DNA of 55,458 bases from Pseudomonadota bacterium (GCA_021798915.1 JAJZBM010000019.1:1-55458), one strand, 5' to 3'; counted from the stretch's first letter, positions 34,146 through 43,904 are shown. The notes: a model not told the origin generated them from the letters alone. Program-made: numbers and translations.

Positions 34146-37100
34146 ATGAGTGACGAAACCGTAACCGATTTTCTCGCCGCTTGGGCGGAAAACACGGCCC
34201 GCCTCGGCCAAACCTATGATCCGGCGCAGGAGCACGATGCCTGCGGCGTCGGCCTGGTCTGCGCCCTCGATGGCCGCAAACGGCGCGATGTCGTGCAGGC
34301 CGGGATCGACGCCTTGCGCGCCGTCTGGCATCGCGGCGCGGTGGACGCCGACGGCAAAACCGGCGACGGCGCCGGCATCCATATCGAAATCCCGCAGGAT
34401 TTCTTCATCGAGGCGGTGGAGCGGGGCGGCGACACGCTGCGCTATCCCGGGCCGATCGCGGTCGGGCAGGTGTTCTTGCCGAAAACCGATCTCTCGGCGC
34501 AGGAGCGCTGCCGTGAGATCGTGGAGAGCGAAATCCTGGCCTTCGGCTATGCCATCTATGGCTGGCGGCAGGTGCCGATCAATGTCGATTGCATCGGCGA
34601 AAAAGCGAACGCGACCCGGCCCGAGATCGAGCAGATCATGATCGGCAACGCCCGCGACGCCGATCCCGAGACCTTCGAGCGCGATCTCTTCGTCATTCGC
34701 CGCCGGATCGAAAAACTCGCAGCGCAGGCGCAGATTCCGGAACTCTATTTCTGCTCCCTCTCGGCACGCTCGATCATCTACAAGGGCATGTTCCTCGCCG
34801 AGAGTCTGACCGATTTCTATCCCGATCTGCTCGATCCGCGCTTCGTCTCGCGCTTCGCGATCTATCACCAGCGCTATTCGACCAATACCTTCCCGACCTG
34901 GCGCCTCGCCCAGCCGTTCCGGATGCTCGCCCATAACGGCGAGATCAACACGCTCGCCGGCAACGTCAACTGGATGAAAAGCCATGAGACGCGGCTCGCC
35001 GCCGGGCAGCTCGATCCCCATCTCGACGACATCAAGCCGGTGGTGCAGGCCGGCGGTTCGGACACCGCGATCCTCGATAACGTCTTCGAACTTCTCGTCC
35101 ATGCCGGGCGCGACGCGCCGATGGCGAAGGCGCTGATGATCCCGGCGAGCATCGGCCAGGACGCGACGATGCCGAAAGCGCATCGCGACATGTTCCTCTA
35201 CTGCAACGCGGTGATGGAGCCGTGGGACGGACCGGCGGCGGTGACCGCGACCGATGGCCGCTGGGTGATCGCCGGGCTCGACCGCAACGGGTTGCGCCCG
35301 CTGCGATATACCATCACCCGCGATCATCTCCTCATCGTCGGCTCCGAGACCGGGATGGTGAAGCTCGACGAGATCGAGATCGTCGAAAAGGGCCGCGTCG
35401 GCCCCGGCCAGACCATCGCCGTCGATCTCGATCAGGCGCGTTTCTACGGCGATAGCGAACTCAAGGACCGGCTCGCCGGGCGTCATGATTTCGGCGCCTG
35501 GGTCAAGCATATCCGGGAAATCGACCATATCGTCAAAGCCGATGCCACCGAGCCGGTGGCGTTCGAGGGGGAGGCGCTCAGGCGGCGGCAGATCGCGGTC
35601 GGGGTTTCGCTCGAGGATCTCGAACTGATCGTCCACCCGATGGTCGAGGATGCGAACGAGGCGGTTGGCTCCATGGGCGATGACACCCCGATCGCGGTGC
35701 TGTCGGAACGCTATCGCGGCCTCCATCATTTCTTCCGCCAGGCGTTCAGCCAGGTCACCAATCCGCCGATCGACAGTCTGCGCGAAACCCGGGTGATGTC
35801 GCTCAAGACCCGGCTCGGCAATCTCGGCAACGTGCTCGACGAGGATGCGAGCCAGTGCGATTTGTTGCAGCTCGAAAGCCCGGTGCTCTCGAACGCCGAG
35901 TTTCAGGCGATGGCCGCCTATATGGGGGCGTCGGCGGTCGTCGTTGACTGCACGTTTCCGGTCGCCGAGGCCGAAGCCGGGTTGCGCGCGGCACTCGATC
36001 GCACCCGCCGCGAGGCCGAGGAAGGGGTGCGCGCCGGCGCGACCCATGTCATCCTGACCGACGAGGCGCTGTCCGAGGACCGCGCGCCGATCCCGATGAT
36101 CTTGGCGACCGGCGCCGTTCATACGCATCTCGTGCGCCAGAGTCTGCGCACCTTCACCTCGCTCAACGTGCGCGCCGGCGAATGCCATGACGTGCATTAT
36201 TTTGCCGTCCTCATCGGCGTCGGCGCGACGACGGTGAATGCCTATCTCGCGGAGGCGGCGATCGCGGATCGCCAGCGGCGTGGCCTGTTCGGCGATATGT
36301 CGCTCAAAACCGCTGTCCAGCGCTATAAGAAAGCGGTCGATAAGGGGCTTTTGAAAGTGATGTCGAAGATGGGCATCGCGGTGATCTCGTCTTATCGCGG
36401 CGGCTATAATTTCGAGGCGATCGGATTGTCGCGTGCCCTGGTCGCGGAGTTTTTCCCCGGCATGCCATCGCGCATTTCCGGGATCGGGCTTGCCGGCATC
36501 GCGCGGCGCGTGTTCGATCTGCACAAGACCGCGTGGCAGGGCGAGGCGGGAACGCTTCCCATCGGCGGGCTCTACAAACTTCGCCGGCGCGGCGAGGCGC
36601 ATGGTTTCGAGGCCGGGCTGATCCACACATTGCAGACCGCGGTCGCGACCGACAGCTATACCACCTATCGCCGCTATGCCGAGATGGTGCGCAAAATGCC
36701 GCCGATCGCGCTCCGCGATCTGCTCGATTTCCGCGGCGGGCGGACGCCGATTGCGATCGATGAGGTGGAAAGCATCACCGAAATCAGAAAGCGCCTGCTC
36801 GCGCCTGGGATTTCGCTCGGCGCCCTGAGCCCGGAGGCGCATGAGACGCTGTCCATCGCGATGAACCGCATCGGCGCGCGCTCGGATTCCGGCGAAGGCG
36901 GCGAGGATCCGGCCCGCGCCGTTCCGCGCCCGAACGGCGACAATGCGTCCTCCGCGATCAAGCAGATCGCCTCCGGCCGCTTCGGCGTCACCGCCGAATA
37001 TCTCAATAATTGTCGCGAGATCGAGATCAAGGTGGCGCAGGGTGCCAAACCCGGCGAGGGCGGGCAATTGCCCGGCTTCAAAGTCACCGAACTGATCGCG

Positions 37101-38675
37101 AAACTCCGCCACGCGACCCCAGGCGTCATGCTGATCAGCCCGCCGCCGCATCACGACATTTATTCGATCGAGGATCTGGCGCAACTGATCTATGATCTGA
37201 AGCAGATCAACCCCGAGGCGACGGTTTGCGTGAAGCTGGTCGCGCGGAGCGGCATCGGCACCATCGCCGCCGGCGTCGCCAAGGCCAAAGCCGACGCCAT
37301 CCTGATCTCCGGCCATGCCGGCGGCACCGGGGCCAGTCCGCAAAGCTCGATCAAATATGCGGGGCTCCCGTGGGAAATGGGGCTTTCGGAGACGCATCAG
37401 GTGTTGATGCTGAACCGCCTCCGCCACCGCGTGAAGCTGCGCACCGATGGTGGCATCAAGACCGGGCGCGACGTGGTGATCGCGGCGATGCTGGGGGCGG
37501 AGGAATTCGGCATCGGCACCACCTCGCTGATCGCCATGGGCTGCATCATGGTGCGGCAATGCCATTCCAACACCTGCCCGGTCGGCGTCTGCACCCAGGA
37601 CGAGGCTCTGCGCGCCAAATTCGAAGGCACGGCGGAGAAAGTGATCAATCTCTTCTCCTTCATCGCCGAGGATGTACGCGGCATTCTCGCCTCCCTCGGG
37701 GTGCGCTCGCTCGCCGAGGTGATCGGCCGCACCGACATGCTGCATCAGGTCAGCCGCGGCGCCGAGATTCTCGACGATCTCGATCTCAACCCATTGCTGG
37801 TGCAGGCCGATCCCGGCCCCTATGCGCGCTATTGCACGGTGAGCGGGCGGAACGAGGTGCCGGAGACGCTGGATGCGCAGATGATCGCCGACGCCTCGGC
37901 GTTTTTCGAGCACGGCGAGAAGATGCAGTTGCAATATACCATCCGCAACACTCATCGCGCCGTCGGCACCAAATTCTCGTCCAAGATCGTCCGCAAGCTC
38001 GGCCGCGCGCATTTGCAACCCGATCACGTCACGGTGCGCCTGCGCGGCTCGGCCGGCCAGTCGCTCGGAGCGTTCGCGGTGCGCGGGCTCAAATTGGAAG
38101 TGTTCGGCGACGCGAATGATTATGTCGGCAAGGGGCTTTCAGGGGCGACGATTGTCGTCCGTCCAGCGCCGTCCTCGACCCTGCACAGCCCCGATAACAC
38201 CATCATCGGCAATACCGTCCTCTACGGCGCGACCTCGGGCACGCTCTTTGCCGCCGGGCAAGCGGGCGAGCGTTTTGCCGTGCGTAATTCCGGCGCGGTC
38301 GCGGTGGTCGAGGGGTGCGGCGCCAATGGCTGCGAATACATGACCGGCGGCACGGTGGTCATTCTCGGCGCGGTCGGTGATAATTTCGGCGCCGGCTTCA
38401 CCGGCGGCATGGCCTTCGTCTATGACCCGGCGGGCATGTTCGAAAAACGCCTCAACCCCGAGACGCTGTCATGGCAGCGCGTTGCGACCAGCCATTGGGA
38501 AGCGGTGCTGCGCGCCCTCATCGCGCGCCATGTCGAAGAAACCGCGAGCCGTTACGCCGCCATGATCCTCCATGAATGGGATCGCTCGCTGCCGCATTTC
38601 TGGCAGGTGGTGCCGAAGGATTACGTGAAATACCTGCCTGAGGCGCTAACCCCGGCGGCGGTGCTGCGCGCCTGA
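34146..38675 (+). CDS. gltB: Glutamate synthase large (alpha) subunit
   Basis: Converts glutamine and 2-oxoglutarate to two glutamates with electrons from GltD. 1509 residues from ATG 34146 (GAGGAG upstream). The class II glutaminase domain matures at Cys33 (HDACGVGLVC) after a short propeptide; the central and FMN domains follow (IKYAGLPWEMGLSETHQVL, LRTDGGIKTGRDVVIAAMLGA). The [3Fe-4S] Cys are 1133, 1139 and 1144 with the family spacing. A C-terminal beta-helix with repeated Gly (GGTVVILGAVGDNFGAGFTGG) ends it. Placed behind gltD and DUF2059, before amt: an ammonia-assimilation cluster. Confidence 0.97.
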   Translation: MSDETVTDFLAAWAENTARLGQTYDPAQEHDACGVGLVCALDGRKRRDVVQAGIDALRAVWHRGAVDADGKTGDGAGIHIEIPQDFFIEAVERGGDTLRYPGPIAVGQVFLPKTDLSAQERCREIVESEILAFGYAIYGWRQVPINVDCIGEKANATRPEIEQIMIGNARDADPETFERDLFVIRRRIEKLAAQAQIPELYFCSLSARSIIYKGMFLAESLTDFYPDLLDPRFVSRFAIYHQRYSTNTFPTWRLAQPFRMLAHNGEINTLAGNVNWMKSHETRLAAGQLDPHLDDIKPVVQAGGSDTAILDNVFELLVHAGRDAPMAKALMIPASIGQDATMPKAHRDMFLYCNAVMEPWDGPAAVTATDGRWVIAGLDRNGLRPLRYTITRDHLLIVGSETGMVKLDEIEIVEKGRVGPGQTIAVDLDQARFYGDSELKDRLAGRHDFGAWVKHIREIDHIVKADATEPVAFEGEALRRRQIAVGVSLEDLELIVHPMVEDANEAVGSMGDDTPIAVLSERYRGLHHFFRQAFSQVTNPPIDSLRETRVMSLKTRLGNLGNVLDEDASQCDLLQLESPVLSNAEFQAMAAYMGASAVVVDCTFPVAEAEAGLRAALDRTRREAEEGVRAGATHVILTDEALSEDRAPIPMILATGAVHTHLVRQSLRTFTSLNVRAGECHDVHYFAVLIGVGATTVNAYLAEAAIADRQRRGLFGDMSLKTAVQRYKKAVDKGLLKVMSKMGIAVISSYRGGYNFEAIGLSRALVAEFFPGMPSRISGIGLAGIARRVFDLHKTAWQGEAGTLPIGGLYKLRRRGEAHGFEAGLIHTLQTAVATDSYTTYRRYAEMVRKMPPIALRDLLDFRGGRTPIAIDEVESITEIRKRLLAPGISLGALSPEAHETLSIAMNRIGARSDSGEGGEDPARAVPRPNGDNASSAIKQIASGRFGVTAEYLNNCREIEIKVAQGAKPGEGGQLPGFKVTELIAKLRHATPGVMLISPPPHHDIYSIEDLAQLIYDLKQINPEATVCVKLVARSGIGTIAAGVAKAKADAILISGHAGGTGASPQSSIKYAGLPWEMGLSETHQVLMLNRLRHRVKLRTDGGIKTGRDVVIAAMLGAEEFGIGTTSLIAMGCIMVRQCHSNTCPVGVCTQDEALRAKFEGTAEKVINLFSFIAEDVRGILASLGVRSLAEVIGRTDMLHQVSRGAEILDDLDLNPLLVQADPGPYARYCTVSGRNEVPETLDAQMIADASAFFEHGEKMQLQYTIRNTHRAVGTKFSSKIVRKLGRAHLQPDHVTVRLRGSAGQSLGAFAVRGLKLEVFGDANDYVGKGLSGATIVVRPAPSSTLHSPDNTIIGNTVLYGATSGTLFAAGQAGERFAVRNSGAVAVVEGCGANGCEYMTGGTVVILGAVGDNFGAGFTGGMAFVYDPAGMFEKRLNPETLSWQRVATSHWEAVLRALIARHVEETASRYAAMILHEWDRSLPHFWQVVPKDYVKYLPEALTPAAVLRA

Positions 38676-38729
38676 GCGCGGCACCGGATCGAACCGTCGC
38701 AATAGAAATCACACGCAAGGAAACGGCTC

Positions 38730-39992
38730 GTGCCACACATCGTTCCGGGCGATGTCGCCTGGGTTCTGGTTTGCACCGTGCTCGTGCTGCTGATGACCGT
38801 CCCCGGCCTCGCGCTGTTTTATGCCGGCATGGTCCGCAAGAAGAACGTGCTCGCGATCATGATGCAATCCTTCATCCTCTGCGCGGCGATGACCGTCGTC
38901 TGGATGATCGCCGGCTATTCCCTCGCCTTCACCAACGGCAATGCCTGGCTCGGTGATCTCTCGCGGCTATTCCTGAACGGGATCGCCGAGACTTGGGACA
39001 AGCCGTTCACGCTCGGCGCCGGCACCGCCGCCGCGCAGCCGACGACGATTCCCGAATCGGTGTTTCTGATGTTCCAGATGGCTTTCGCCATCATCACCCC
39101 GGCGGTGGTTACCGGAAGCTGTGCCGATCGGATGAAATTTTCGGCGCTGCTGATGTTTTTCACGCTTTGGTCGCTGGTGGTCTATGCCCCGCTCGCGCAT
39201 TGGGTATGGGCGCCGAATGGCTGGCTTGCGCAATTGGGGGTCGCCGATTTCGCCGGCGGCACGGTGGTGGAGATCAATTGCGGCATTTCCGGCCTGGTCT
39301 GCGCGCTGATGCTCGGCCGCCGCATCGGCTACGGCCAGGAGAACATGGCGCCGTGGAATCTGAGCTACGCGGTGGTCGGCGCCTCGCTGCTCTGGGTCGG
39401 CTGGATCGGCTTCAACTCCGGCGGCGCCATGGGGGCGAATGGTCGCGCCGGCCTCGCGGTCTTGGTGACGCAGATTTCGGCCGCCGGCGGAACCCTGAGC
39501 TGGACCTTCAGCGAATGGTTCCTGCGTGGCAAACCCTCGGTTCTCGGGGCGATTTCCGGGGCCGTCGCCGGTCTCGTCGCCATCACCCCGGCGGCCGGGT
39601 TCGTGCTCCCCGGCCCCGCTCTCGGCCTCGGGCTGGTCACCGGGGTGGCTTGTTTCTGGTGCGCGACCAGCCTCAAGGCGGCGCTCGGCTATGATGACAG
39701 TCTCGACGCGTTCGGCGTGCACGGTGTCGGCGGCATCATCGGCACCCTCGCCACCGGCTGGTTCGCCTTCGGGCCGCTCACCGCGACCACGGCCAGTCCG
39801 GCCGGCGCCTATGTCGGCGGGCTGCCCCTTCTTCGCGTCCAAGCGATCGCGGTCGGTGCGACCATCCTTTGGTGTGGCGCGGCGAGCTGGGTTCTGCTGA
39901 AGATCACCGATCTCGCCGTCGGCCTCCGGGTCACGCGCGACGAGGAGCGCGAGGGGCTCGATATCGTCCTCCACGGCGAGCAGATTTTCTGA
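38730..39992 (+). CDS. amt: Ammonium transporter (Amt/Mep/Rh family) with Glu at the first pore-His position
   Basis: Inner-membrane trimeric ammonium channel/transporter, 420 residues from GTG 38730 (AAGGAAAC upstream), with about 11 helices and no separate signal peptide. Family stretches: PGLALFYAGMVRKKNV, DFAGGTVVEINCG, WIGFNSGGAMGANG, AFGVHGVGGIIGT and the C-terminal VGLRVTRDEEREGLDI. The twin-His pair of AmtB (His168/His318 in E. coli) is Glu181/His331 here. Fungal Mep proteins show a similar change. No glnK is adjacent, although the C-terminal PII-responsive tail is present. Confidence 0.95.
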   Translation: MPHIVPGDVAWVLVCTVLVLLMTVPGLALFYAGMVRKKNVLAIMMQSFILCAAMTVVWMIAGYSLAFTNGNAWLGDLSRLFLNGIAETWDKPFTLGAGTAAAQPTTIPESVFLMFQMAFAIITPAVVTGSCADRMKFSALLMFFTLWSLVVYAPLAHWVWAPNGWLAQLGVADFAGGTVVEINCGISGLVCALMLGRRIGYGQENMAPWNLSYAVVGASLLWVGWIGFNSGGAMGANGRAGLAVLVTQISAAGGTLSWTFSEWFLRGKPSVLGAISGAVAGLVAITPAAGFVLPGPALGLGLVTGVACFWCATSLKAALGYDDSLDAFGVHGVGGIIGTLATGWFAFGPLTATTASPAGAYVGGLPLLRVQAIAVGATILWCGAASWVLLKITDLAVGLRVTRDEEREGLDIVLHGEQIF

Positions 39993-40000
39993 GGGCGAGG

Positions 40001-40010
40001 AAAGCGCTTT
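40001..40010. terminator. Weak palindrome between convergent amt and mocA-like genes
   Basis: AAAGCGCTTT followed by TTTC lies in the 21-base gap between the amt stop and the stop of the convergent molybdenum-cofactor gene. It could terminate in either direction, but the loop is very short. Low confidence. Confidence 0.25.
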
Positions 40011-40013
40011 TTC

Positions 40014-41675
40014 TTACGACAATGCCGGCCGCAGCCGTTCGGGGAGCGTCGCCAGACTCTCGACGGTGTCGAAATCGCGCAGCACCGAATCTTCCGGCAG
40101 ATCGACCTCGGTGACCGCTTCGAGATGGGCATCGAGCAGGCGCCTCGCCCCGCCATCGCCGCCGAGCGCCGTGATTTCCGGGAAAAAATGCCGGTCCCAG
40201 AGCACCGGATTGCCCCGGCGGCCGTGATGCGTCGGAACCACGATCAGCCGCCCTTCATCGGGGTCGTAGGCATCGATCAGCCGTTCGATGACCCGCGCCG
40301 TCACCAGCGGCATGTCGCCGAGGCAGATCAGCGCCGCCCGCGCCGCATCGGGCAGCGCGGTGATGCCGGTGCGGAGACTGGCGGCGAGGCCTTCGGCGTA
40401 ATCGGCGGCGGGAACGAAGGTGACCGGGCGGCCGGCGAGCGCCGCTTTGATGTCCTCGGCGCGGTGGCCGACCACGACGAGGATCGGCCGCGCCGGCGAG
40501 GATAGCAGGTTATCGACGACGCGGGCGATCATCGGCTTGCCGGCGCGGTCGGGCAGCAGAAGCTTGTGGTGGGGCGCCATGCGCGAAGACTGCCCGGCGG
40601 CGAGCACGATGGCGGCGACCGACGGGCGCCGCGGCTCGGCGGCGGGCGGCGGATCGTCTTCCTGTGCGACGGCGCGGGCGCGCGGCAGGCCGCGGATGGC
40701 AACGTCCTTGAGCAGACCCCCCACCCCCATCGCCATCACCTCGTCGGGGCCGGCATCGAGCCCGGCGGCGAGCCGGCGGAGGACGAAATCGATGCCGTTC
40801 GGCTTCGGGCTGCCGGCACAGCCGGGGAGAACGAGGGCCGGAACAGCGCCGATGCGGCCGATGCAGATCAGATTGCCGGGATCGACCGGCATACCGAAAT
40901 GGCGGATTTCGCCGCCCAGGCGCAGGATCGCCATCGGCCCGACATCGCGCCGATCGACGACGGCCGAGGCGCCGGCGACCAGCAGCAAATCGGCGCCATC
41001 GGCGCGGAGCCGCGCCAGCGCCTCGGCGATCGGCCCCGCCTCGTGCGGCGCGCGGAGCGCCGGCAGAACCCGCCCGCCGAGCGCGGCGAGGCGCGCCTCG
41101 GTCGCGGCGATGATGTTTTGCGCCGCTTTTTCCTTGAGCCCCGGCAATTCGCTCACCACCAGGCCGGCGGTGAGCGGACGAAAGGGATGGACGGCGAGAA
41201 TGGCCGCCTCCGCCCGCGCCCGCGCCTCAACCTCGGTGAGCAAGGCGCCGGGGACGGCGAACGGGATGATTTTGACGGTGGCGACCATCTCCCCCGCCGT
41301 GACCGGCGTTGCATCCGGGAGAGTGCCGAGGGTGAGCGCTTCGTGGACCATGTTCAGCCGGTCCACCGCGGCGCGAGAGACACGAAACAGGCCGGCCTCG
41401 GTCGCGAGAAGGTTGACCCGCCCGGTGCCAGCGCGGCTGGCCTTGACATTGGCGCGGGTCAGAGCGGCGGCGAGCCGGCTCGCCGCTTCGTTCTCGCCGA
41501 TATCGCCGGGCTCCAGCCGCGCCGCGATCACCTGGCCGAGGCCGGCGGCGCGCAAGGCGGCGATGGCGTCGTGATCGAGGACCGTGCCTTTCTTGATCAC
41601 CCGGGCGGGGAGGCGAAGCGTATGCGCGAGAATCGCCCCCTCGGCCTCATCGAGCGTGAGGCTGCCGAAAATCAC
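40014..41675 (-). CDS. Molybdopterin-binding (MoeA-like) protein fused to MobA/MocA-like nucleotidyltransferase
   Basis: 553 residues from GTG 41675, overlapping the XdhC gene by 4 bases. Residues about 1-330 form a molybdopterin-binding domain of the MoeA/MogA type (VPGALLTEVEARARAEAAI, GASAVVDRRDVGPMAILRLGGEI, LVLPGCAGSPKPNGIDF). From about 354 a MobA-like domain starts (IVLAAGQSSRM with the G-rich nucleotide loop, MIARVVDNLLSS, LICLGDMPLV). It probably attaches a nucleotide (CMP for MocA-type) to the cofactor for a xanthine-dehydrogenase-family enzyme. Last gene of the six-gene maturation operon. Confidence 0.9.
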   Translation of the reverse strand: MIFGSLTLDEAEGAILAHTLRLPARVIKKGTVLDHDAIAALRAAGLGQVIAARLEPGDIGENEAASRLAAALTRANVKASRAGTGRVNLLATEAGLFRVSRAAVDRLNMVHEALTLGTLPDATPVTAGEMVATVKIIPFAVPGALLTEVEARARAEAAILAVHPFRPLTAGLVVSELPGLKEKAAQNIIAATEARLAALGGRVLPALRAPHEAGPIAEALARLRADGADLLLVAGASAVVDRRDVGPMAILRLGGEIRHFGMPVDPGNLICIGRIGAVPALVLPGCAGSPKPNGIDFVLRRLAAGLDAGPDEVMAMGVGGLLKDVAIRGLPRARAVAQEDDPPPAAEPRRPSVAAIVLAAGQSSRMAPHHKLLLPDRAGKPMIARVVDNLLSSPARPILVVVGHRAEDIKAALAGRPVTFVPAADYAEGLAASLRTGITALPDAARAALICLGDMPLVTARVIERLIDAYDPDEGRLIVVPTHHGRRGNPVLWDRHFFPEITALGGDGGARRLLDAHLEAVTEVDLPEDSVLRDFDTVESLATLPERLRPALS

Positions 41676-42370
41676 GCCGCCGCCTTCTGCCCCATCGCCG
41701 CACCGCGCCGCACCGCGACGATTTCGGCGAGGATGGAGAGCGCGATTTCCGGCGCGCTGACGGCCTCGATGTCGAGCCCGACCGGGCCGTGGATGCGCGC
41801 CAGGCCGGCCTCGTCATGGCCGAGCGCGCGCAGGCGCTTGAGCCGTGCCGCGTGGGTTTTGCGCGAGCCGAGGGCGCCGATATAGAACGCCTGCGAGCGC
41901 AGGGCGGCGTCGAGCGCCGGGTCGTCGAGCTTGGGGTCATGGGTCAGCGTGACGATGGCGCTGCGGGTGTCGGGCGCGAATGCGTCCATCGCCTCGTCCG
42001 GCCAGGCGGTGGTGATGGTGACGCCGGGGAAGCGTTCGCTGGTCGCAAACGCGCCACGTGGGTCGATCACGGTCACGCCAAAGCCGAGCCCCGCCGCCAT
42101 CGGCGCCAGCGCCTGTGCGATATGGACGGCGCCGACGATGGCCAATCGCGGCGGCGGGTTATAGGCATGGAGAAACCAGTTTTCTTCCCCCAGAATCACC
42201 GGCCCTGAGACATCATCGCGCAGCGCCCGCGCCGCCGCCTCGGCGAGAGGCGCCGGCGCCGCCGGGTCAGGGAGCAGACTCTGCGCGCCATCGGGAAGCC
42301 GCGTCGCCAGAACCACCGGGCGCTTTTCCGCCCGCGCCGCTTGCAGGGCGGCGAGCAGCGCCGGCGTCAT
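41672..42370 (-). CDS. XdhC family protein (Rossmann part)
   Basis: 232 residues from ATG 42370, which overlaps the upstream stop by 4 bases (a longer frame to 42409 exists). XdhC-type proteins bind molybdenum cofactor, help sulfurate it and insert it into xanthine-dehydrogenase-family enzymes. C-terminal domain motifs: LAIVGAVHIAQALAPMAAGLGF (Rossmann loop), VTIDPRG-like VIDPRGAFATSERFPG, DTRSAIVTLTHDPKLDDPAL and YIGALGSRKTHAARLKRLRALG. Together with the next gene it reconstitutes a normally single XdhC. Confidence 0.92.
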   Translation of the reverse strand: MTPALLAALQAARAEKRPVVLATRLPDGAQSLLPDPAAPAPLAEAAARALRDDVSGPVILGEENWFLHAYNPPPRLAIVGAVHIAQALAPMAAGLGFGVTVIDPRGAFATSERFPGVTITTAWPDEAMDAFAPDTRSAIVTLTHDPKLDDPALDAALRSQAFYIGALGSRKTHAARLKRLRALGHDEAGLARIHGPVGLDIEAVSAPEIALSILAEIVAVRRGAAMGQKAAA

Positions 42371-42696
42371 GCCAGGGCCTCGACGAACACCTTGACCTTG
42401 CCGCCGCAAGCAAGCCCGACCTCCCAGGCGCGTTCATGGGTCACGCCGAAATCGAGAAGGCGCGGCACCCCGCTGGTCATCGTCTCGCGTGCCGCCTCGG
42501 CGACCGCGCCCTCGATGCAGCCGCCGCTGACCGAGCCCGCCATCCGCCCGCTCGCCGTGATCGCCATCTGGCTGCCGGCCGGGCGCGGCGATGAGCCCCA
42601 GGTTTCGGTCACCGTCGCCAGCGCCACGGTCTCGCCGGCGGCGCGCCAGGCCTCCGCGATCGCCAGCACGTCTTCCACTTGTTCGATCTGATTCAT
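42367..42696 (-). CDS. XdhC/CoxI N-terminal domain protein
   Basis: 109 residues from ATG 42696 (GAGGG spaced 6 bases upstream; a GTG at 42708 overlapping the coxE-like stop is an alternative). It is the N-terminal domain of XdhC/CoxI: VALATVTETWGSSPRPAGSQM, SGGCIEGAVAEAA with a conserved Cys, and a second Cys in GLACGGKVKVFVE. Molybdenum cofactor chaperoning. It is separate from its Rossmann partner, with a 4-base overlap, as in some cox clusters. Confidence 0.92.
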   Translation of the reverse strand: MNQIEQVEDVLAIAEAWRAAGETVALATVTETWGSSPRPAGSQMAITASGRMAGSVSGGCIEGAVAEAARETMTSGVPRLLDFGVTHERAWEVGLACGGKVKVFVEALA

Positions 42697-42704
42697 TTTC
42701 ACCC

Positions 42705-43904
42705 TCACGAAGCCAACGCCATGATCCGCTCGCGGGCCGGCGCCGGGCGGGAGAGCAGGTCGATCAGCCCGCGCAGGCTGGCGAGATTATGCACCGGGCG
42801 AAACTCATCGACATAGGGCAGCATCGCCCGCACGCCTTGTGATTTGGGTTGAAACCCGTCCCAGCGCAACAACGGATTGAGCCAGATCAGCCGGCGGCAG
42901 GAGCGGCGCAGGCGATCCATGTTTTCGGCGAGCCCGACGGCGCCATCACGGTCCAGCCCGTCGGTCACCAGCAGCACGATCGCCCCCTGGCCAAGCACGC
43001 GCCGCGCCCAGCGCTGGTTGAAATTCGCCAGCGCCTCCCCGATCCTGGTCCCACCCGACCAGTCCGGCACCGCATGGGCGACCATCTGAAAGGCGACCTC
43101 GGCATCGCGATAGCGCAGTTGGCGGGTGATGTTCGAGAGCCGGGTTCCGAACAAAAACACTTGCACGCGCGCCCGCTCATTGCTGACGGCGTGCAAAAAA
43201 TGCAGCAAAATCTGGGCATAACGCGCCATCGATCCGGAAATGTCGCAAATCACGACGAGTGGCGGCGGACGTTCGACACGTCTGGCATGGGCGAGCGTCA
43301 GGATCTCGCCACCCTGGCGCAGACTCTGGCGGAGGGTCGCGCGGAGATCGGTTTCGGGCCCCAGGGGATCGGCGTGGCGGCGGCGGATGCGGCGGGCATC
43401 GAGGGGCAACACGAGGCGGCGGATTTCACGTTTGGCGAGTGCGATCTCGTCGGCCCCCATGGCCTCGAAATCCATCGTCTGCAACCGCTCGGCGGCGTTG
43501 GCGGTGAGAGTGGCGTCGAAACGCGGCGGCTCATCGCGCGGGTCGGGCGCCTGATCACGCGGGCGGGCGAAGGCCTCGGCGACGCGGCGCGCGGCGGGCG
43601 GGGGCTTGCGTTCCACCTCCTTGCGCTTTTCCATCAGCGCCATGGCGAGCGCGTGGCGGGCGGCGGCGGGGTCACGCCAGAAAAGCGCGAAGGCCTGGTC
43701 GAAAATTTCGCGATGCTCGCGCCGATGCACCATCGTCGCCGCGAGCGCCGCCTTGACCTCGGTCTTGGCGCCGAGATCGATCCGGGTCAGCGCCTCGGCG
43801 GCGGCCAGCGTCTCGGCCGGGCCGACGGGAAGGCCGGCGCGGCGGAGAAGGCGCGCAAACTCGGCGACGTTATCGCGCAGGCGGCCCGGTTCGGCCGCGC
43901 TCAT
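42705..43904 (-). CDS. coxE: VWA domain protein CoxE-like
   Basis: 399 residues. In carboxydotrophs CoxE works with the AAA+ ATPase CoxD to mature the [CuSMoO2] site of CO dehydrogenase. An Arg/Ala-rich N-terminal region is followed by a von Willebrand A fold from about residue 215 with the metal-ion adhesion motif (VICDISGSMARY, SGGTRIGEALANF, TDGLDRDGA). It overlaps coxD by 4 bases and sits in the XdhC-MocA operon. Assigned by domain and context. Confidence 0.88.
   Translation of the reverse strand: MSAAEPGRLRDNVAEFARLLRRAGLPVGPAETLAAAEALTRIDLGAKTEVKAALAATMVHRREHREIFDQAFALFWRDPAAARHALAMALMEKRKEVERKPPPAARRVAEAFARPRDQAPDPRDEPPRFDATLTANAAERLQTMDFEAMGADEIALAKREIRRLVLPLDARRIRRRHADPLGPETDLRATLRQSLRQGGEILTLAHARRVERPPPLVVICDISGSMARYAQILLHFLHAVSNERARVQVFLFGTRLSNITRQLRYRDAEVAFQMVAHAVPDWSGGTRIGEALANFNQRWARRVLGQGAIVLLVTDGLDRDGAVGLAENMDRLRRSCRRLIWLNPLLRWDGFQPKSQGVRAMLPYVDEFRPVHNLASLRGLIDLLSRPAPARERIMALAS

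Noticed and set aside
33093-38027. Open frame of 1644 codons on the minus strand opposite gltD, DUF2059 and gltB
   Set aside because: It is antisense to strongly conserved glutamate synthase genes; the translation is His/Arg/Asp-rich without any domain, the usual shadow in GC-rich DNA.
42367-42370. XdhC gene broken by frameshift into two parts
   Set aside because: The two parts are separately started, with ribosome-binding site and ATGA coupling, and split XdhC proteins occur in cox clusters; it is likely natural.
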